A stretch of DNA of 64,000 nt from Mycolicibacterium neoaurum ATCC 25795 (GTDB taxonomy: Bacteria > Actinomycetota > Actinomycetes > Mycobacteriales > Mycobacteriaceae), in assembly GCF_000691525.1 (NCBI RefSeq), contig NZ_JMDW01000009.1, forward strand, positions 124,001 through 188,000. The letters are read 5' to 3'. The notes beneath the pieces were generated by a model. That model worked only from the letters and a program-made list of their open reading frames with translations, did no database searches and was not told the origin of the DNA. Both the position numbers and the translations under genes were made by a program. Shown piece after piece: positions 33,164 through 41,204 of this stretch (positions are counted from its first letter, which is position 1; each line of letters opens with the position of its first letter).

Positions 33164-35365
33164 ATGACCAGGCAGCGAACCCGACTCGGCAGCTTTGCCG
33201 GGCGGGCGGCAGCAGTGCTGGTAAGTGCCGGGCTGATGGCCGCGACGGTGCTGCTGGCACCGCAGGTGTCGGCGACACCGGAAGGCGATGCCGATGCGGC
33301 GATCACCGCCGCGTGGGAGACCGCCGGCGGCGGCGCGGAGGGACCCCTCGGTCCCAAGGACGGCGGCGTGTACCCGGCGGGGCCGGGCTTCGGCCAGAAC
33401 TTCGCCGGCGGCAAGATCTTCTTCACCCCGCAGACCGGCGCCCACATCATGTCCGGGGCCATCCTTGAGAAGTACGAATCTCTGGGTGGTCCCACCGGTG
33501 ACCTGGGCTTCCCGACCATCGACGAGGGTCCCGGCCGGGCGGCCGACAGCCGCAACGTGACGTTCAACGCGCCGGACAACCCGGTGATCTTCTGGACCCC
33601 GGCCACCGGTGCGCGGGTGGTGCGCGGTGCCATCAACAGCGCCTGGGACGCCTTGGGCGGATCGGCAGGTGTGCTCGGTGTGCCTGCCGACGACGAGACC
33701 ACCGACGGTGATGTCGTCTCGCAGAAGTTCACCGGCGGCCAGATTTCCTGGGACCGCAAGACGCGAGCGTTCACGACGACCCCGCCCGAGCTGGCCGGCC
33801 AGCTCGGCGCGGTTCAGGTGCCCTCCGATGCAGCATCGGCCATCGCCGCGGCACGACGTGCCGCCGGCGGTGAGCTCGGCCCACTCGGCGCCGAAGAGGG
33901 TGCCCAGTACGCGATCGGCGCCGACGGCGTCGGCCAGAACTATGCGGGCGGCAAGATCTTCTACAGCCCGGCCACCGGCGCCAACGTGGTGACCGGCCAG
34001 ATCCTGGCCAAGTACGAGAGCGTGGGCGGGCCGACCGGTGATCTCGGTTTCCCGACCGCCAGCGAGGCAGACGGCGGACTGGCGCCGCAGAGCGCGGTGG
34101 TGCCGTTCGCCGCCGAGGACAAGCCGGTCATCTTCTGGACCCCCGACTTCGGTGCGGTGATCGTCCGCGGCGCCATGAACGCCGCCTGGCAGAAACTTGG
34201 TGGCGCGACCGGTGAACTCGGCGCACCCAAGAGCGATCAGACCGACAACGGCGGTGTGATCAACCAACAGTTCAATGGCGGATCCATCTCCTGGGACAAG
34301 GCGGCGAACCGGTTCAGCACCGAGCCCGCGGGATTGCAATCGCAGCTGGCGGGCCTGCAGGTCCCCGGGGCGGATTCCCCGCAGGCGCAGGCCGACGGAC
34401 CGCAGGCGAACGGCGGCAGCGACAGCGGCGACAAGTGGTACACCTGGCGTTGGTGGTGGTTGCTCGGGCTGATCCCGCTGGTGGGTCTGATCGCGGTGAT
34501 CGCCATGGCGGTGCTGCGCAACCGTCGATCCGGTGATGAGGACCGGTTCGACGACGATTTCGACGACGACCCGTATGACCGTGCCTATTACGGCTACGGC
34601 CAGCGCGATGACCAATCCGATGACCCACGCGCCGACCAAACCGATGACCGGGGGGTCGATCGTGAGGGTGGCTACGGCCCGCCGCCGCAGGATCCGTGGG
34701 CATCGCTACCGCCGGTCGGTGCAGCGGGCTCCTACACCGTCGATGCGATCGATGGCGGGGCCGGTGAGTACGGTGCCGACGAGTACGGTGCCGACGAGTA
34801 CGACACCGATGCGGATGCCGATCGTGGAACCGATGCCGACCGGCCGGAGGTGCAGTTCGACGATGACGAGGACGACGTCGATACGGCGCCGACCCGGATC
34901 GAGACGCTGACACCGCAGCCCGCCGAGTCCGTCTTTGCCGAGGCGGACTTCGCGGAGCCGGATATCGACGAGTCCGAGTTCGCAGAGTCGGACTTTGCAG
35001 AGTCGGACTCTGCACAGTCGGACTTTGCGCAGTCGGAGTTCGCAGAGTCGGAGTTTGCACGGCCCGGGTTGGGTGCCTCGGCCTTCGACGCCGAGCCGAC
35101 TCCGCCCGCCCCAGAACCCGAGGTGACCGGTGGACGGCACGCCGCGGCCGGCGGGGACGATGACGACGATGACGCCGGTTGGACCTCCATGCGATTGGCC
35201 ACCACGGATCGCTACCGTGCGCCGGAGGGATATCCGATCAAGGCCGATACCAAGACCGGTCTCTACTGGGCGCCCGGCAGCCGCGGTTACCGCGATACCG
35301 AAGCCGAGATCTGGTTCTCCAGTGAGGAATTCGCGCGCGCGAACGGATTCGTCCGCGCTGACTGA
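33164..35365 (+). CDS. Membrane-anchored LGFP-repeat cell-envelope protein (Rv2721c homologue)
   Basis: 733 aa from ATG 33164 with ribosome binding site GGGAGGA. A signal peptide (about 1-39, ending VSATPE) is followed by six LGFP-type repeats (about 45-405; for example GGPTGDLGFPT twice and GGATGELGAPK). A transmembrane helix WWWLLGLIPLVGLIAVIAM lies near 440, then a long acidic cytoplasmic tail. LGFP repeats occur in actinobacterial wall proteins and are thought to bind the envelope. The tail holds pentapeptide-like repeats (FAESD, SAQSD, FAQSE). The C-terminal 70 residues form a conserved-looking sunset-type domain (YPIKADTKTGLYWAPGS). Confidence 0.87.
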   Translation: MTRQRTRLGSFAGRAAAVLVSAGLMAATVLLAPQVSATPEGDADAAITAAWETAGGGAEGPLGPKDGGVYPAGPGFGQNFAGGKIFFTPQTGAHIMSGAILEKYESLGGPTGDLGFPTIDEGPGRAADSRNVTFNAPDNPVIFWTPATGARVVRGAINSAWDALGGSAGVLGVPADDETTDGDVVSQKFTGGQISWDRKTRAFTTTPPELAGQLGAVQVPSDAASAIAAARRAAGGELGPLGAEEGAQYAIGADGVGQNYAGGKIFYSPATGANVVTGQILAKYESVGGPTGDLGFPTASEADGGLAPQSAVVPFAAEDKPVIFWTPDFGAVIVRGAMNAAWQKLGGATGELGAPKSDQTDNGGVINQQFNGGSISWDKAANRFSTEPAGLQSQLAGLQVPGADSPQAQADGPQANGGSDSGDKWYTWRWWWLLGLIPLVGLIAVIAMAVLRNRRSGDEDRFDDDFDDDPYDRAYYGYGQRDDQSDDPRADQTDDRGVDREGGYGPPPQDPWASLPPVGAAGSYTVDAIDGGAGEYGADEYGADEYDTDADADRGTDADRPEVQFDDDEDDVDTAPTRIETLTPQPAESVFAEADFAEPDIDESEFAESDFAESDSAQSDFAQSEFAESEFARPGLGASAFDAEPTPPAPEPEVTGGRHAAAGGDDDDDDAGWTSMRLATTDRYRAPEGYPIKADTKTGLYWAPGSRGYRDTEAEIWFSSEEFARANGFVRAD

Positions 35366-35432
35366 TCAGACGCTGTCTGATCAGCCGTCGACTGATCAGA
35401 CGCCGACTGATCAGACGCCGTCTGATCAGACC
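35361..35432. repeat. 15-bp tandem repeat with CTGATCAG cores across two convergent stop codons
   Basis: Units of the form (A/T)CTGATCAGACGCCG start at 35361, 35376, 35391, 35406 and 35421 (last one partial). Each holds the palindrome CTGATCAG. The array contains the TGA of the LGFP gene (35363-35365) and, on the reverse strand, the lexA TGA (35426-35428). It spans the whole intergenic gap and could act in termination. Confidence 0.93.
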
Positions 35433-36100
35433 TTGCGGATGACGGTGACGACCTTGCCGAGCACCACGGCATCGTTACCGTCGATCGGTTCGAACGCCGG
35501 GTTGTGCGGCATCAGCCATACCTGACCCTTGGTCCGCTTGAAGGTCTTGACCGTGGCCTCGCCGTCGATCATCGCCGCGACGATATCGCCGTTGTCGGCC
35601 ACGTTCTGCTGGCGCACGACCACCCAGTCGCCGTCGCAGATGGCAGCGTCGACCATCGATTCGCCGACCACCTTGAGCAGGAACAGGGAACCCTCGCCGA
35701 CCAGTTCCTTCGGAAGCGGGAACACATCCTCGACGGCCTCCTCGGCCAGAATCGGTCCGCCGGCCGCGATTCGGCCGAGCACCGGCACGAAGGTCGGTTC
35801 CGGTAGTGCATCGGAGCCTGCGACGTCGGTGGCGACGATCGGGGTGACCGTCTCGTCGGCACCACGCACATCCACCGCGCGTGGACGATTGGGGTCGCGG
35901 CGTAGATAGCCCTTCCGCTCCAGGGTGCGCAGCTGATGGGCGACCGAGGAGGTGGAGGTGAGCCCCACCGCATCCCCGATCTCCCGGATGCTCGGTGGAT
36001 AACCGCGGGTGGTCACCGACGAACGGATGACCTCCAGGATGGTGCGCTGACGCTCGGTCAGGCCGGAGCGTGCCTCAGGGGTGTCGCTGCTGTCGCTCAT
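35426..36100 (-). CDS. lexA: SOS repressor LexA
   Basis: 224 aa from ATG 36100. The winged HTH has [20 protein letters not shown], the autocleavage site is Ala113-Gly114 in GRIAAGGPI, and the catalytic Ser148 (VVGESMVDA) and Lys185 (EATVKTFK) dyad is present. It represses recA, lexA, chiZ and other damage genes until RecA filaments trigger self-cleavage. TACATT lies 7 nt before the ATG (leaderless), and an SOS box at 36133-36148 covers the -35 region, giving autorepression. Confidence 0.97.
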   Translation of the reverse strand: MSDSSDTPEARSGLTERQRTILEVIRSSVTTRGYPPSIREIGDAVGLTSTSSVAHQLRTLERKGYLRRDPNRPRAVDVRGADETVTPIVATDVAGSDALPEPTFVPVLGRIAAGGPILAEEAVEDVFPLPKELVGEGSLFLLKVVGESMVDAAICDGDWVVVRQQNVADNGDIVAAMIDGEATVKTFKRTKGQVWLMPHNPAFEPIDGNDAVVLGKVVTVIRKV

Positions 36101-36107
36101 GTCGCCG

Positions 36108-36113
36108 AATGTA
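36108..36113 (-). promoter_or_regulatory. -10 element of lexA
   Basis: TACATT on the reverse strand, 7 nt before the lexA ATG, giving a leaderless message. Confidence 0.6.
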
Positions 36114-36132
36114 GTCGCAGCCGTCCCGATAA

Positions 36133-36148
36133 TCAAACATGTGTTCGA
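36133..36148. promoter_or_regulatory. LexA SOS box upstream of lexA
   Basis: TCAAACATGTGTTCGA matches the mycobacterial SOS box with one arm mismatch. It sits 33 to 48 bp upstream of the lexA start, over the -35 region. Confidence 0.88.
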
Positions 36149-36185
36149 GGCGTGTCGCTGCCGGGTGCGGCCCGATCAGCTGGGC

Positions 36186-36608
36186 TCACTCATCGGTCAC
36201 CGTCAGCGTCACGTCGATGTTGCCGCGGGTGGCATTCGAGTAGGGGCACACCCGGTGTGCGGCCTCGGCGAGTTCGGTGGCGGTGTCGTGGTCGACGTTG
36301 GGCAGCACGATCTCAAGTTCGACCGCAAGGCCGAACGCGCCGTCATCGGCCGCACCGAGCGTCACCCTCGCGCCGACGGCGGAGTCGGTGACATCGGCCT
36401 TGCGCTCGCGGGCGACGAGCCGCAGGGCGGAGTGGAAGCACGCCGCGTAGCCGACGGCGAACAGCTGTTCGGGATTGGTGCCCGTGCCGGAGCCGCCCAT
36501 CTCCTTGGGAATGCTCAGGGCGACATCGACTTTCCCGTCGGACGTGCGGCCGTGTCCGTCGCGCCCCTCGCCGGTGGCCAGCGCTTCGGCGGTGTAGAGC
36601 TTCTTCAT
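36186..36608 (-). CDS. ohr: Organic hydroperoxide resistance protein (Ohr)
   Basis: 140 aa OsmC/Ohr family. Both peroxidatic and resolving cysteines are present: Cys57 in VGYAACFHSAL and Cys121 in HRVCPYSNATRGN. The N-terminal TAEALATGEGRDGHGRTSDG is Ohr-like rather than OsmC-like. The protein reduces organic and fatty acid hydroperoxides with thiol help. It lies 26 bp after the ohrR gene on the same strand and shares its operator. Confidence 0.95.
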   Translation of the reverse strand: MKKLYTAEALATGEGRDGHGRTSDGKVDVALSIPKEMGGSGTGTNPEQLFAVGYAACFHSALRLVARERKADVTDSAVGARVTLGAADDGAFGLAVELEIVLPNVDHDTATELAEAAHRVCPYSNATRGNIDVTLTVTDE

Positions 36609-36634
36609 CGGTGGTGTCCTTTCGTCGTATTCGG

Positions 36635-37066
36635 TCAATGCGGGGAGCTGAGTTGGTCGACGAGAACCCGGAGGGCGTCGCGCAGTGCGCCGATCTGCTC
36701 GGGGCCGGCATCGGTGGATGCCAGTAGGCGTTGTGGGACGCAGGCGGCGCGTTCCTCGAGCGCGCGCCCGGCGGTGGTCAGGGCGACCTCCACGCGCCGT
36801 TCGTCGGTGCTGCTGCGGTGGCGCATCACCAGGCCGGCGGCCTCCAGGCGTTTGATCAACGGTGAGAGCGTGCCGGAGTCCAGGTGCAACCGTCGGCCGA
36901 GTTCCCCGACAGTGCGGGAGTCGTCCTCCCAGAGTGCGAGCAGCACCAGGTACTGCGGGTAGGTCAGGCCCAGTTCATCCAGCAGCGGCCGGTAGGCCGC
37001 GGTCATCAGGCGGGAAGCCGAGTACAGCGCGAAACACAGCTGTTCGTCGAGGCGTGCGGCCGGCAT
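36635..37066 (-). CDS. ohrR: Peroxide-sensing MarR repressor OhrR
   Basis: 143 aa from ATG 37066. The redox-sensing cysteine is Cys11 in ARLDEQLCFALYSA, in the OhrR consensus position. The winged helix follows with YPQYLVLLALWEDDSRTVGE, DSGTLSPLIKRLEAAGLV and RHRSSTDERRVEV. Oxidation of Cys11 by organic peroxides releases it from DNA and induces ohr. A perfect OhrR palindrome lies 16 bp upstream of its start. Confidence 0.95.
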   Translation of the reverse strand: MPAARLDEQLCFALYSASRLMTAAYRPLLDELGLTYPQYLVLLALWEDDSRTVGELGRRLHLDSGTLSPLIKRLEAAGLVMRHRSSTDERRVEVALTTAGRALEERAACVPQRLLASTDAGPEQIGALRDALRVLVDQLSSPH

Positions 37067-37081
37067 GGAGATCACTGTAGA

Positions 37082-37098
37082 GCACAATTGAATTGTGC
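37082..37098. promoter_or_regulatory. OhrR operator
   Basis: GCACAATT-G-AATTGTGC is a perfect 17-bp palindrome containing the known OhrR core ACAATT-N-AATTGT, placed just before ohrR. Confidence 0.92.
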
Positions 37099-37145
37099 AC
37101 AACCTAAATAGGGGGATTCGACGGTGCCCATTCGGTGCTGACGAC

Positions 37146-37168
37146 TTGTCGGTGGGTGTCGATATCGT
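37146..37168 (+). promoter_or_regulatory. RecA-NDp (PafBC-type) promoter of chiZ
   Basis: TTGTCGGTG at 37146-37154, an 8-nt spacer, then TATCGT at 37163-37168. The -35-like element and the spacing are identical to those before recA. Confidence 0.8.
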
Positions 37169-37179
37169 TCGCTAACAGT

Positions 37180-37215
37180 TCGATCACACGTTCTATCGTT
37201 CGAACAGATGATCGA
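37180..37215. promoter_or_regulatory. Two LexA boxes upstream of chiZ
   Basis: TCGATCACACGTTCTA (37180-37195, two arm mismatches) and TCGAACAGATGATCGA (37200-37215, one mismatch) lie 4 bp apart, downstream of the RecA-NDp promoter. LexA control of Rv2719c (chiZ) is established in M. tuberculosis. Confidence 0.75.
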
Positions 37216-37261
37216 CTACAGTTCGAACAAAGAAGCGAACACACCTCAAGGAGGCAGGCAC

Positions 37262-37774
37262 ATGACGATTCTGGAAGCACGTAGCGATGTGCGTGAGCGC
37301 CGGACGTCCGGCCCCACCCGGCGGCAGGAAGTCCTGCGGCGCAGCCCCGCGGAGGCCGAGGTGTGGCCGCTACCCAGGGATGTCGTGGTGCGGCGGCGTC
37401 GGCAGCCGCAGGATCGTCGTCCCGGCGGCGCACCACTCGGTCATCGCGGTACCGGCGTGCTGATGTCACGGGCTTCCCACCGCCGGCCGATCACCCCGGC
37501 CGCGACCGTCCTGTTGGCCCTGCTGGCCGGCGCATTCACGCTGTGGCTGGGATTCGTCGCCAACCTCGGCGGCGCGGCAGCCGAGCAACCCGTCGAGATG
37601 CCCACCCGGCTGTCGGTCGTGGAGGTGCAGACCGGTGAGACGCTGCAGAGCATCGCGGCGCGCGTCGCGCCCGATGTGCCCGCCGACTCCGTCGTCGAGC
37701 GGATCCGCGAGCTCAACAAGCTGGACTCCAGTGCCGTGCGGACCGGGCAGACCCTCATCGCGCCGATCGGCTGA
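37262..37774 (+). CDS. chiZ: LysM-domain cell-division suppressor ChiZ (Rv2719c homologue)
   Basis: 170 aa from ATG 37262 with a strong AAGGAGG ribosome binding site. A long basic disordered cytoplasmic segment (about 1-80, many Arg) leads into one transmembrane helix ([18 protein letters not shown], about 95-112) and an outer LysM domain ([17 protein letters not shown] to [10 protein letters not shown]). In M. tuberculosis ChiZ is SOS-induced and delays septation through FtsI/FtsQ during DNA damage. The PafBC and LexA sites upstream fit that role. nrdR follows on the same strand. Confidence 0.9.
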   Translation: MTILEARSDVRERRTSGPTRRQEVLRRSPAEAEVWPLPRDVVVRRRRQPQDRRPGGAPLGHRGTGVLMSRASHRRPITPAATVLLALLAGAFTLWLGFVANLGGAAAEQPVEMPTRLSVVEVQTGETLQSIAARVAPDVPADSVVERIRELNKLDSSAVRTGQTLIAPIG

Positions 37775-37874
37775 GATCGTGCGCACCGGCACGGGGTCGC
37801 ACCGCATCCGCACCATGCAGGTACGCTCGGAAGCGTCAAATCTGGTGCAGCTGTGGTGCGGCGAAGGAGCGGTG

Positions 37875-38339
37875 ATGCACTGTCCGTTCTGTCGTCACCC
37901 GGATTCGCGCGTCGTCGACTCCCGTGAGACCGATGAGGGACAGGCGATCCGGCGGCGCCGGTCCTGCCCCGAATGTGGCAGGCGCTTCACCACGGTCGAG
38001 ACCGCGGTGCTGGCAGTCGTGAAGCGCAGCGGGGTCACCGAACCGTTCAGCAGGGAAAAAGTGATCAAGGGTGTGCGAAGAGCATGCCAGGGCCGCCAGG
38101 TCGACGACGATGCCCTGAACCTGCTCGCCCAACAGGTGGAAGACGCCGTTCGGGCCGCCGGCTCTCCGGAAATCCCCAGCAACGAGGTCGGGCTAGCCAT
38201 CCTCGGCCCGCTGCGCGACCTCGACGAGGTTGCCTACCTACGCTTCGCCTCGGTGTATCGATCGTTCTCCTCTGCTGACGATTTCGAACGCGAAATCGAG
38301 GCCCTGCGTGCCCACCGGCGTGTCAACACCGCCGGCTGA
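37875..38339 (+). CDS. nrdR: Ribonucleotide reductase repressor NrdR
   Basis: 154 aa. An N-terminal zinc ribbon has Cys3, Cys6, Cys31 and Cys34 (MHCPFC and CPECGRRF), followed by an ATP-cone domain ([20 protein letters not shown], then [17 protein letters not shown]). NrdR senses ATP/dATP and represses ribonucleotide reductase genes. It is downstream of chiZ, so damage signalling may also raise nrdR transcription. No NrdR box is evident in the 100-bp gap. Confidence 0.97.
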   Translation: MHCPFCRHPDSRVVDSRETDEGQAIRRRRSCPECGRRFTTVETAVLAVVKRSGVTEPFSREKVIKGVRRACQGRQVDDDALNLLAQQVEDAVRAAGSPEIPSNEVGLAILGPLRDLDEVAYLRFASVYRSFSSADDFEREIEALRAHRRVNTAG

Positions 38340-38342
38340 CGT

Positions 38343-39032
38343 TCACCCGAGCCGGCGCGTTCCGTCGTCGATCACCCGACCGGCCACTTTCACCCATCCG
38401 GTGGGATCCCACCAGGTTCGGATCTGCGAACCCTCGCCCTGGACGATCAACAGATCGCGGCTCAGATGGTCGGTCATCCGGACCGCCGCCGAACCGGTCG
38501 CCTCGTCCTCCGGGATTCCCAGGTGCGGCGCGAACATCCGGGAACGCAACGTCCCCGCCTCGCGATCGAGCCACGCCCACAGGTAATGCTCCACATCGCC
38601 GACGTAGTCGGTGGGATCGGCGTCCTGCACCTGCTCGACCGACTCGAATTCGTAGATCGCCAGCTCCGGTGCCCACTCCGAACGGGCGCTGATGGCGGTG
38701 AACTCATCGTCGATGTAATCGACCTGCACCAGTCCGGCAGGAACCTGCAGCGTCCGCACCGCCATACCGCGATCCCTCAGCCACCACGAGGCTCCGACGG
38801 TCGGGTGCCCGGCGAACGGTATCTCGGCGGCCGGGGTGAAGATCCGAACATGAGCGCTTGCCGCGCCCGCGTCGGGGATGTCGACGAATATCGTTTCGCT
38901 GTAACCCAACTCGGTAGCGATCCGTTGGCGGTCGGCCGGATCCACCGTCGCGGCATCGATCACACCGAGCGGATTGCCGAATCGTCCGTCCGCATCGGTA
39001 AACACCCGTAACACATCGACATCGACGGCCAT
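38343..39032 (-). CDS. PhzF family isomerase/epimerase-like protein (Rv2716 homologue)
   Basis: 229 aa. The PhzF hallmarks are present: [25 protein letters not shown] with the catalytic-site Glu, [20 protein letters not shown], and [16 protein letters not shown]. The two halves form the diaminopimelate-epimerase-like fold but no catalytic Cys pair is used in this family. The substrate is unknown. TAGAAT lies 6 nt before the ATG (leaderless). It converges on nrdR. The heme protein gene Rv2717c found between them in M. tuberculosis is absent. Confidence 0.85.
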   Translation of the reverse strand: MAVDVDVLRVFTDADGRFGNPLGVIDAATVDPADRQRIATELGYSETIFVDIPDAGAASAHVRIFTPAAEIPFAGHPTVGASWWLRDRGMAVRTLQVPAGLVQVDYIDDEFTAISARSEWAPELAIYEFESVEQVQDADPTDYVGDVEHYLWAWLDREAGTLRSRMFAPHLGIPEDEATGSAAVRMTDHLSRDLLIVQGEGSQIRTWWDPTGWVKVAGRVIDDGTRRLG

Positions 39033-39038
39033 GAGCTG

Positions 39039-39044
39039 ATTCTA
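39039..39044 (-). promoter_or_regulatory. -10 element of the PhzF-like gene
   Basis: TAGAAT on the reverse strand, 6 nt before the ATG at 39032, a strong leaderless -10. Confidence 0.55.
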
Positions 39045-39058
39045 GGCGCGACTCCGCG

Positions 39059-40081
39059 TCAGGTGGCGCTGCGTTCGTCGGCGCCCATCGCATCGAGCAC
39101 GGCGACCCGGGTGTCCAGCGTGCCGGTGATGGTGCGTTCGCGAATCCCCGTGCGCAACAATGCGCGCAACATCTCGTGATCGTGCACCGATGGGGCGGTG
39201 GTGTTGATGAATCGCTCGACGAGCTCGACGAAGCGCTCGGGATCGTCGTGGAAGGGGAAATGTCCGGACTTGTCGAAGATGTGCAGTTCCGAGCCGGGCA
39301 TGGCGGCATGTGCCAGGTGGGCATGGCTGACCGGGATGACCGAATCCTGTTTCCCCCATATCAATTGCACGGGAACAGATTCGGTCAGATAACAGCGGTC
39401 GAGCATGGTGACCACCTGACCGCGCCAGTCCACGACCGCGCGCAGAGTCCTGGCGAACGCCGATGACGCGGTGGGCTCGGGCAGGTCGGCCAGCACCCGC
39501 AACATGTCCGGGAGATCGCGTCCCACACCGGTCGAGCCGAACACCGTCCCGCCGACACGGCCGATGGCCTGCAGGGCGGGCAGCACCAAGGGCACGCGCA
39601 GCAGTGCCAACGATTCGCTGACCCCCGGCAACGCCGCGATGCGCAGGGCGATGTTGACATCCTTGGTGACACCGCCCGCGCCCACGAGCACCAGCCGATC
39701 CACGAACTGCGGGAACTGATACGCGAACTGCATGGCCACCCCGCCGCCCAGCGAGTGCCCGACGACCGTCACCCGATCGATATCGAGCACGCTGAGCAGA
39801 TCGCGCATCCCGTTGGCATAGGCGGCCACCGAATAGTCCGCACGCGGTTTGTCCGATTGCCCGTGGCCGAGCAGGTCCGGCGCGATCACGGTGAACCGGC
39901 GCGCCAGCATGGTCTGGACCGTGTGCCAGGTGGTGGAGTTGTCGCCGATGCCGTGGATGAGCAGGACTGCGGGACCGGATCCGGCGATCCGGTATGCCCG
40001 CCGGTAACCGTGGATGGTCTGGAACTTCAGATTCGGGGTCACCTCACGCACGCTGCGCAGAGTGGTTGTGCGATCGGCCAT
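39059..40081 (-). CDS. Alpha/beta hydrolase (Rv2715 homologue)
   Basis: 340 aa from ATG 40081 with a GAGGAG ribosome binding site. The HG motif is LLIHGIGDNSTTWHTV, the nucleophile elbow VVGHSLGGGVAMQFAYQ, the acid region LIWGKQDSVIPVSHA and the catalytic His in FDKSGHFPFHDDPERF. The length matches Rv2715 (341 aa). It is an intracellular serine hydrolase with unknown substrate, possibly an epoxide hydrolase or C-C hydrolase relative. It lies 28 bp after the PAC2 gene in the same direction. Confidence 0.87.
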   Translation of the reverse strand: MADRTTTLRSVREVTPNLKFQTIHGYRRAYRIAGSGPAVLLIHGIGDNSTTWHTVQTMLARRFTVIAPDLLGHGQSDKPRADYSVAAYANGMRDLLSVLDIDRVTVVGHSLGGGVAMQFAYQFPQFVDRLVLVGAGGVTKDVNIALRIAALPGVSESLALLRVPLVLPALQAIGRVGGTVFGSTGVGRDLPDMLRVLADLPEPTASSAFARTLRAVVDWRGQVVTMLDRCYLTESVPVQLIWGKQDSVIPVSHAHLAHAAMPGSELHIFDKSGHFPFHDDPERFVELVERFINTTAPSVHDHEMLRALLRTGIRERTITGTLDTRVAVLDAMGADERSAT

Positions 40082-40109
40082 CTGCGCCACTCCTCGCTGG
40101 TGAGAGGCT

Positions 40110-41099
40110 TCAGGTACGGTCCCCGCCGTCGGGGAAACTATCCGGGAAGCCACCCCGTTTGTTGTCGTCCTGCTGGGCCAGGAACCGTTCGAACTCCGCA
40201 CCCAGCTCATCGCCGCTGGGCAGGTCCTCGTCGCGGGCGAGCAGCGAACGATTTTCTTGTGCGGCAACGAATGCATCGTACTGATGCTCGAGCGCGGCCA
40301 CCACCTGAGCGACCTCCGAACTGGCTTCGACCTGTTCGTTGATCTTGGTGTGCACCTCGATGGCGGCCTCGCCGAGTGCGGTCAGCGGGATATCCAGCGA
40401 ACCGGCTCGGGCCGCCTCGGCCAACAGCGTCTCGGCGGCCGGGGGATAGGCGGTCTGAGCCAGATAGTGCGGCACATGAACGGTGAAACCGAGCGCGTCG
40501 TGGCCGTGCTGGCCCATCCGCAGCTCCAGCAAGCTGGACACGCTGGCGGGAACCTGCACCTCGCCCACCCACGGCGTGTGACCGGCGATCAGCTCCGAGT
40601 TCGGCGAGTGCGCGGTCAACGTCACGGGCCGGGTGTGCGGCACCGCCATCGGGATGGTGCCCAGTCCGATGGTCTGCCGGACGCCGAGACGTTCGGCGAG
40701 CAACCGCACCGCAGTCACGAAACGCTCCCACCGCAGGTCCGGCTCCATCCCGGCCAACAGTAGGAACGGCGTGCCGGCAGCGTCGCGCAGCGCATACAGG
40801 TTCAATTCAGGCTGGTCGTACGCGCTGAAATGATCGGTCTTGAACGTCATCAGCGGTCGCCGGGACCGGTAGTCGAGCAGCTCGTCTACGGCGAAGGACG
40901 CCACCAGCTCGGTATCGAGGGTGTTCTTCAGATGCTCGGCTGCGAGCCGGATGGCATGGCCGGCGTCGGAGAATCCCTCCAACGCATGAATCAGAACCGG
41001 TCCACTGCCATCGACGGCAGACAGCTGTGGTGCGGGGAACTCCAGCTCGTACATCCCATTCTGCTCGGGCTGGTAGTGCTGCTCGTGGGAATCGGACAT
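40110..41099 (-). CDS. PAC2 family protein (Rv2714 homologue)
   Basis: 329 aa from ATG 41099 with an AGGAGG ribosome binding site. The PAC2 (proteasome assembly chaperone-like) fold is seen in VLIHALEGFSDAGHAIRLAA, LLLAGMEPDLRWERFVTAV, GLGTIPMAVPHTRPVTLTAH and LLELRMGQHGHDALGFTVHV. The C-terminal DEDLPSGDELGAEFERFLAQ is acidic. The actinobacterial family is widespread, and its role, possibly linked to proteasome or metabolism, is not established. Confidence 0.85.
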   Translation of the reverse strand: MSDSHEQHYQPEQNGMYELEFPAPQLSAVDGSGPVLIHALEGFSDAGHAIRLAAEHLKNTLDTELVASFAVDELLDYRSRRPLMTFKTDHFSAYDQPELNLYALRDAAGTPFLLLAGMEPDLRWERFVTAVRLLAERLGVRQTIGLGTIPMAVPHTRPVTLTAHSPNSELIAGHTPWVGEVQVPASVSSLLELRMGQHGHDALGFTVHVPHYLAQTAYPPAAETLLAEAARAGSLDIPLTALGEAAIEVHTKINEQVEASSEVAQVVAALEHQYDAFVAAQENRSLLARDEDLPSGDELGAEFERFLAQQDDNKRGGFPDSFPDGGDRT

Positions 41100-41204
41100 C
41101 AGGTTCACCTCCTGTTCACTAGTGTCTCGCATGTCGCCGGACCACCGCATTACGGGTACCCCCGACATTCGTTCAACACCGCACAGGTGGCGGTCCCTTC
41201 CCGG

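Noticed and set aside
31883..34639. A 918-codon reverse frame opposite fadE20 and the LGFP gene
   Set aside because: It has no ribosome binding site or domain, and both forward genes are strongly supported. Long antisense frames are expected in high-GC DNA.
37221..37240. Third LexA box (GTTCGAACAAAGAAGCGAAC) before chiZ
   Set aside because: The spacing and symmetry of the half-sites do not fit the 16-bp SOS box.
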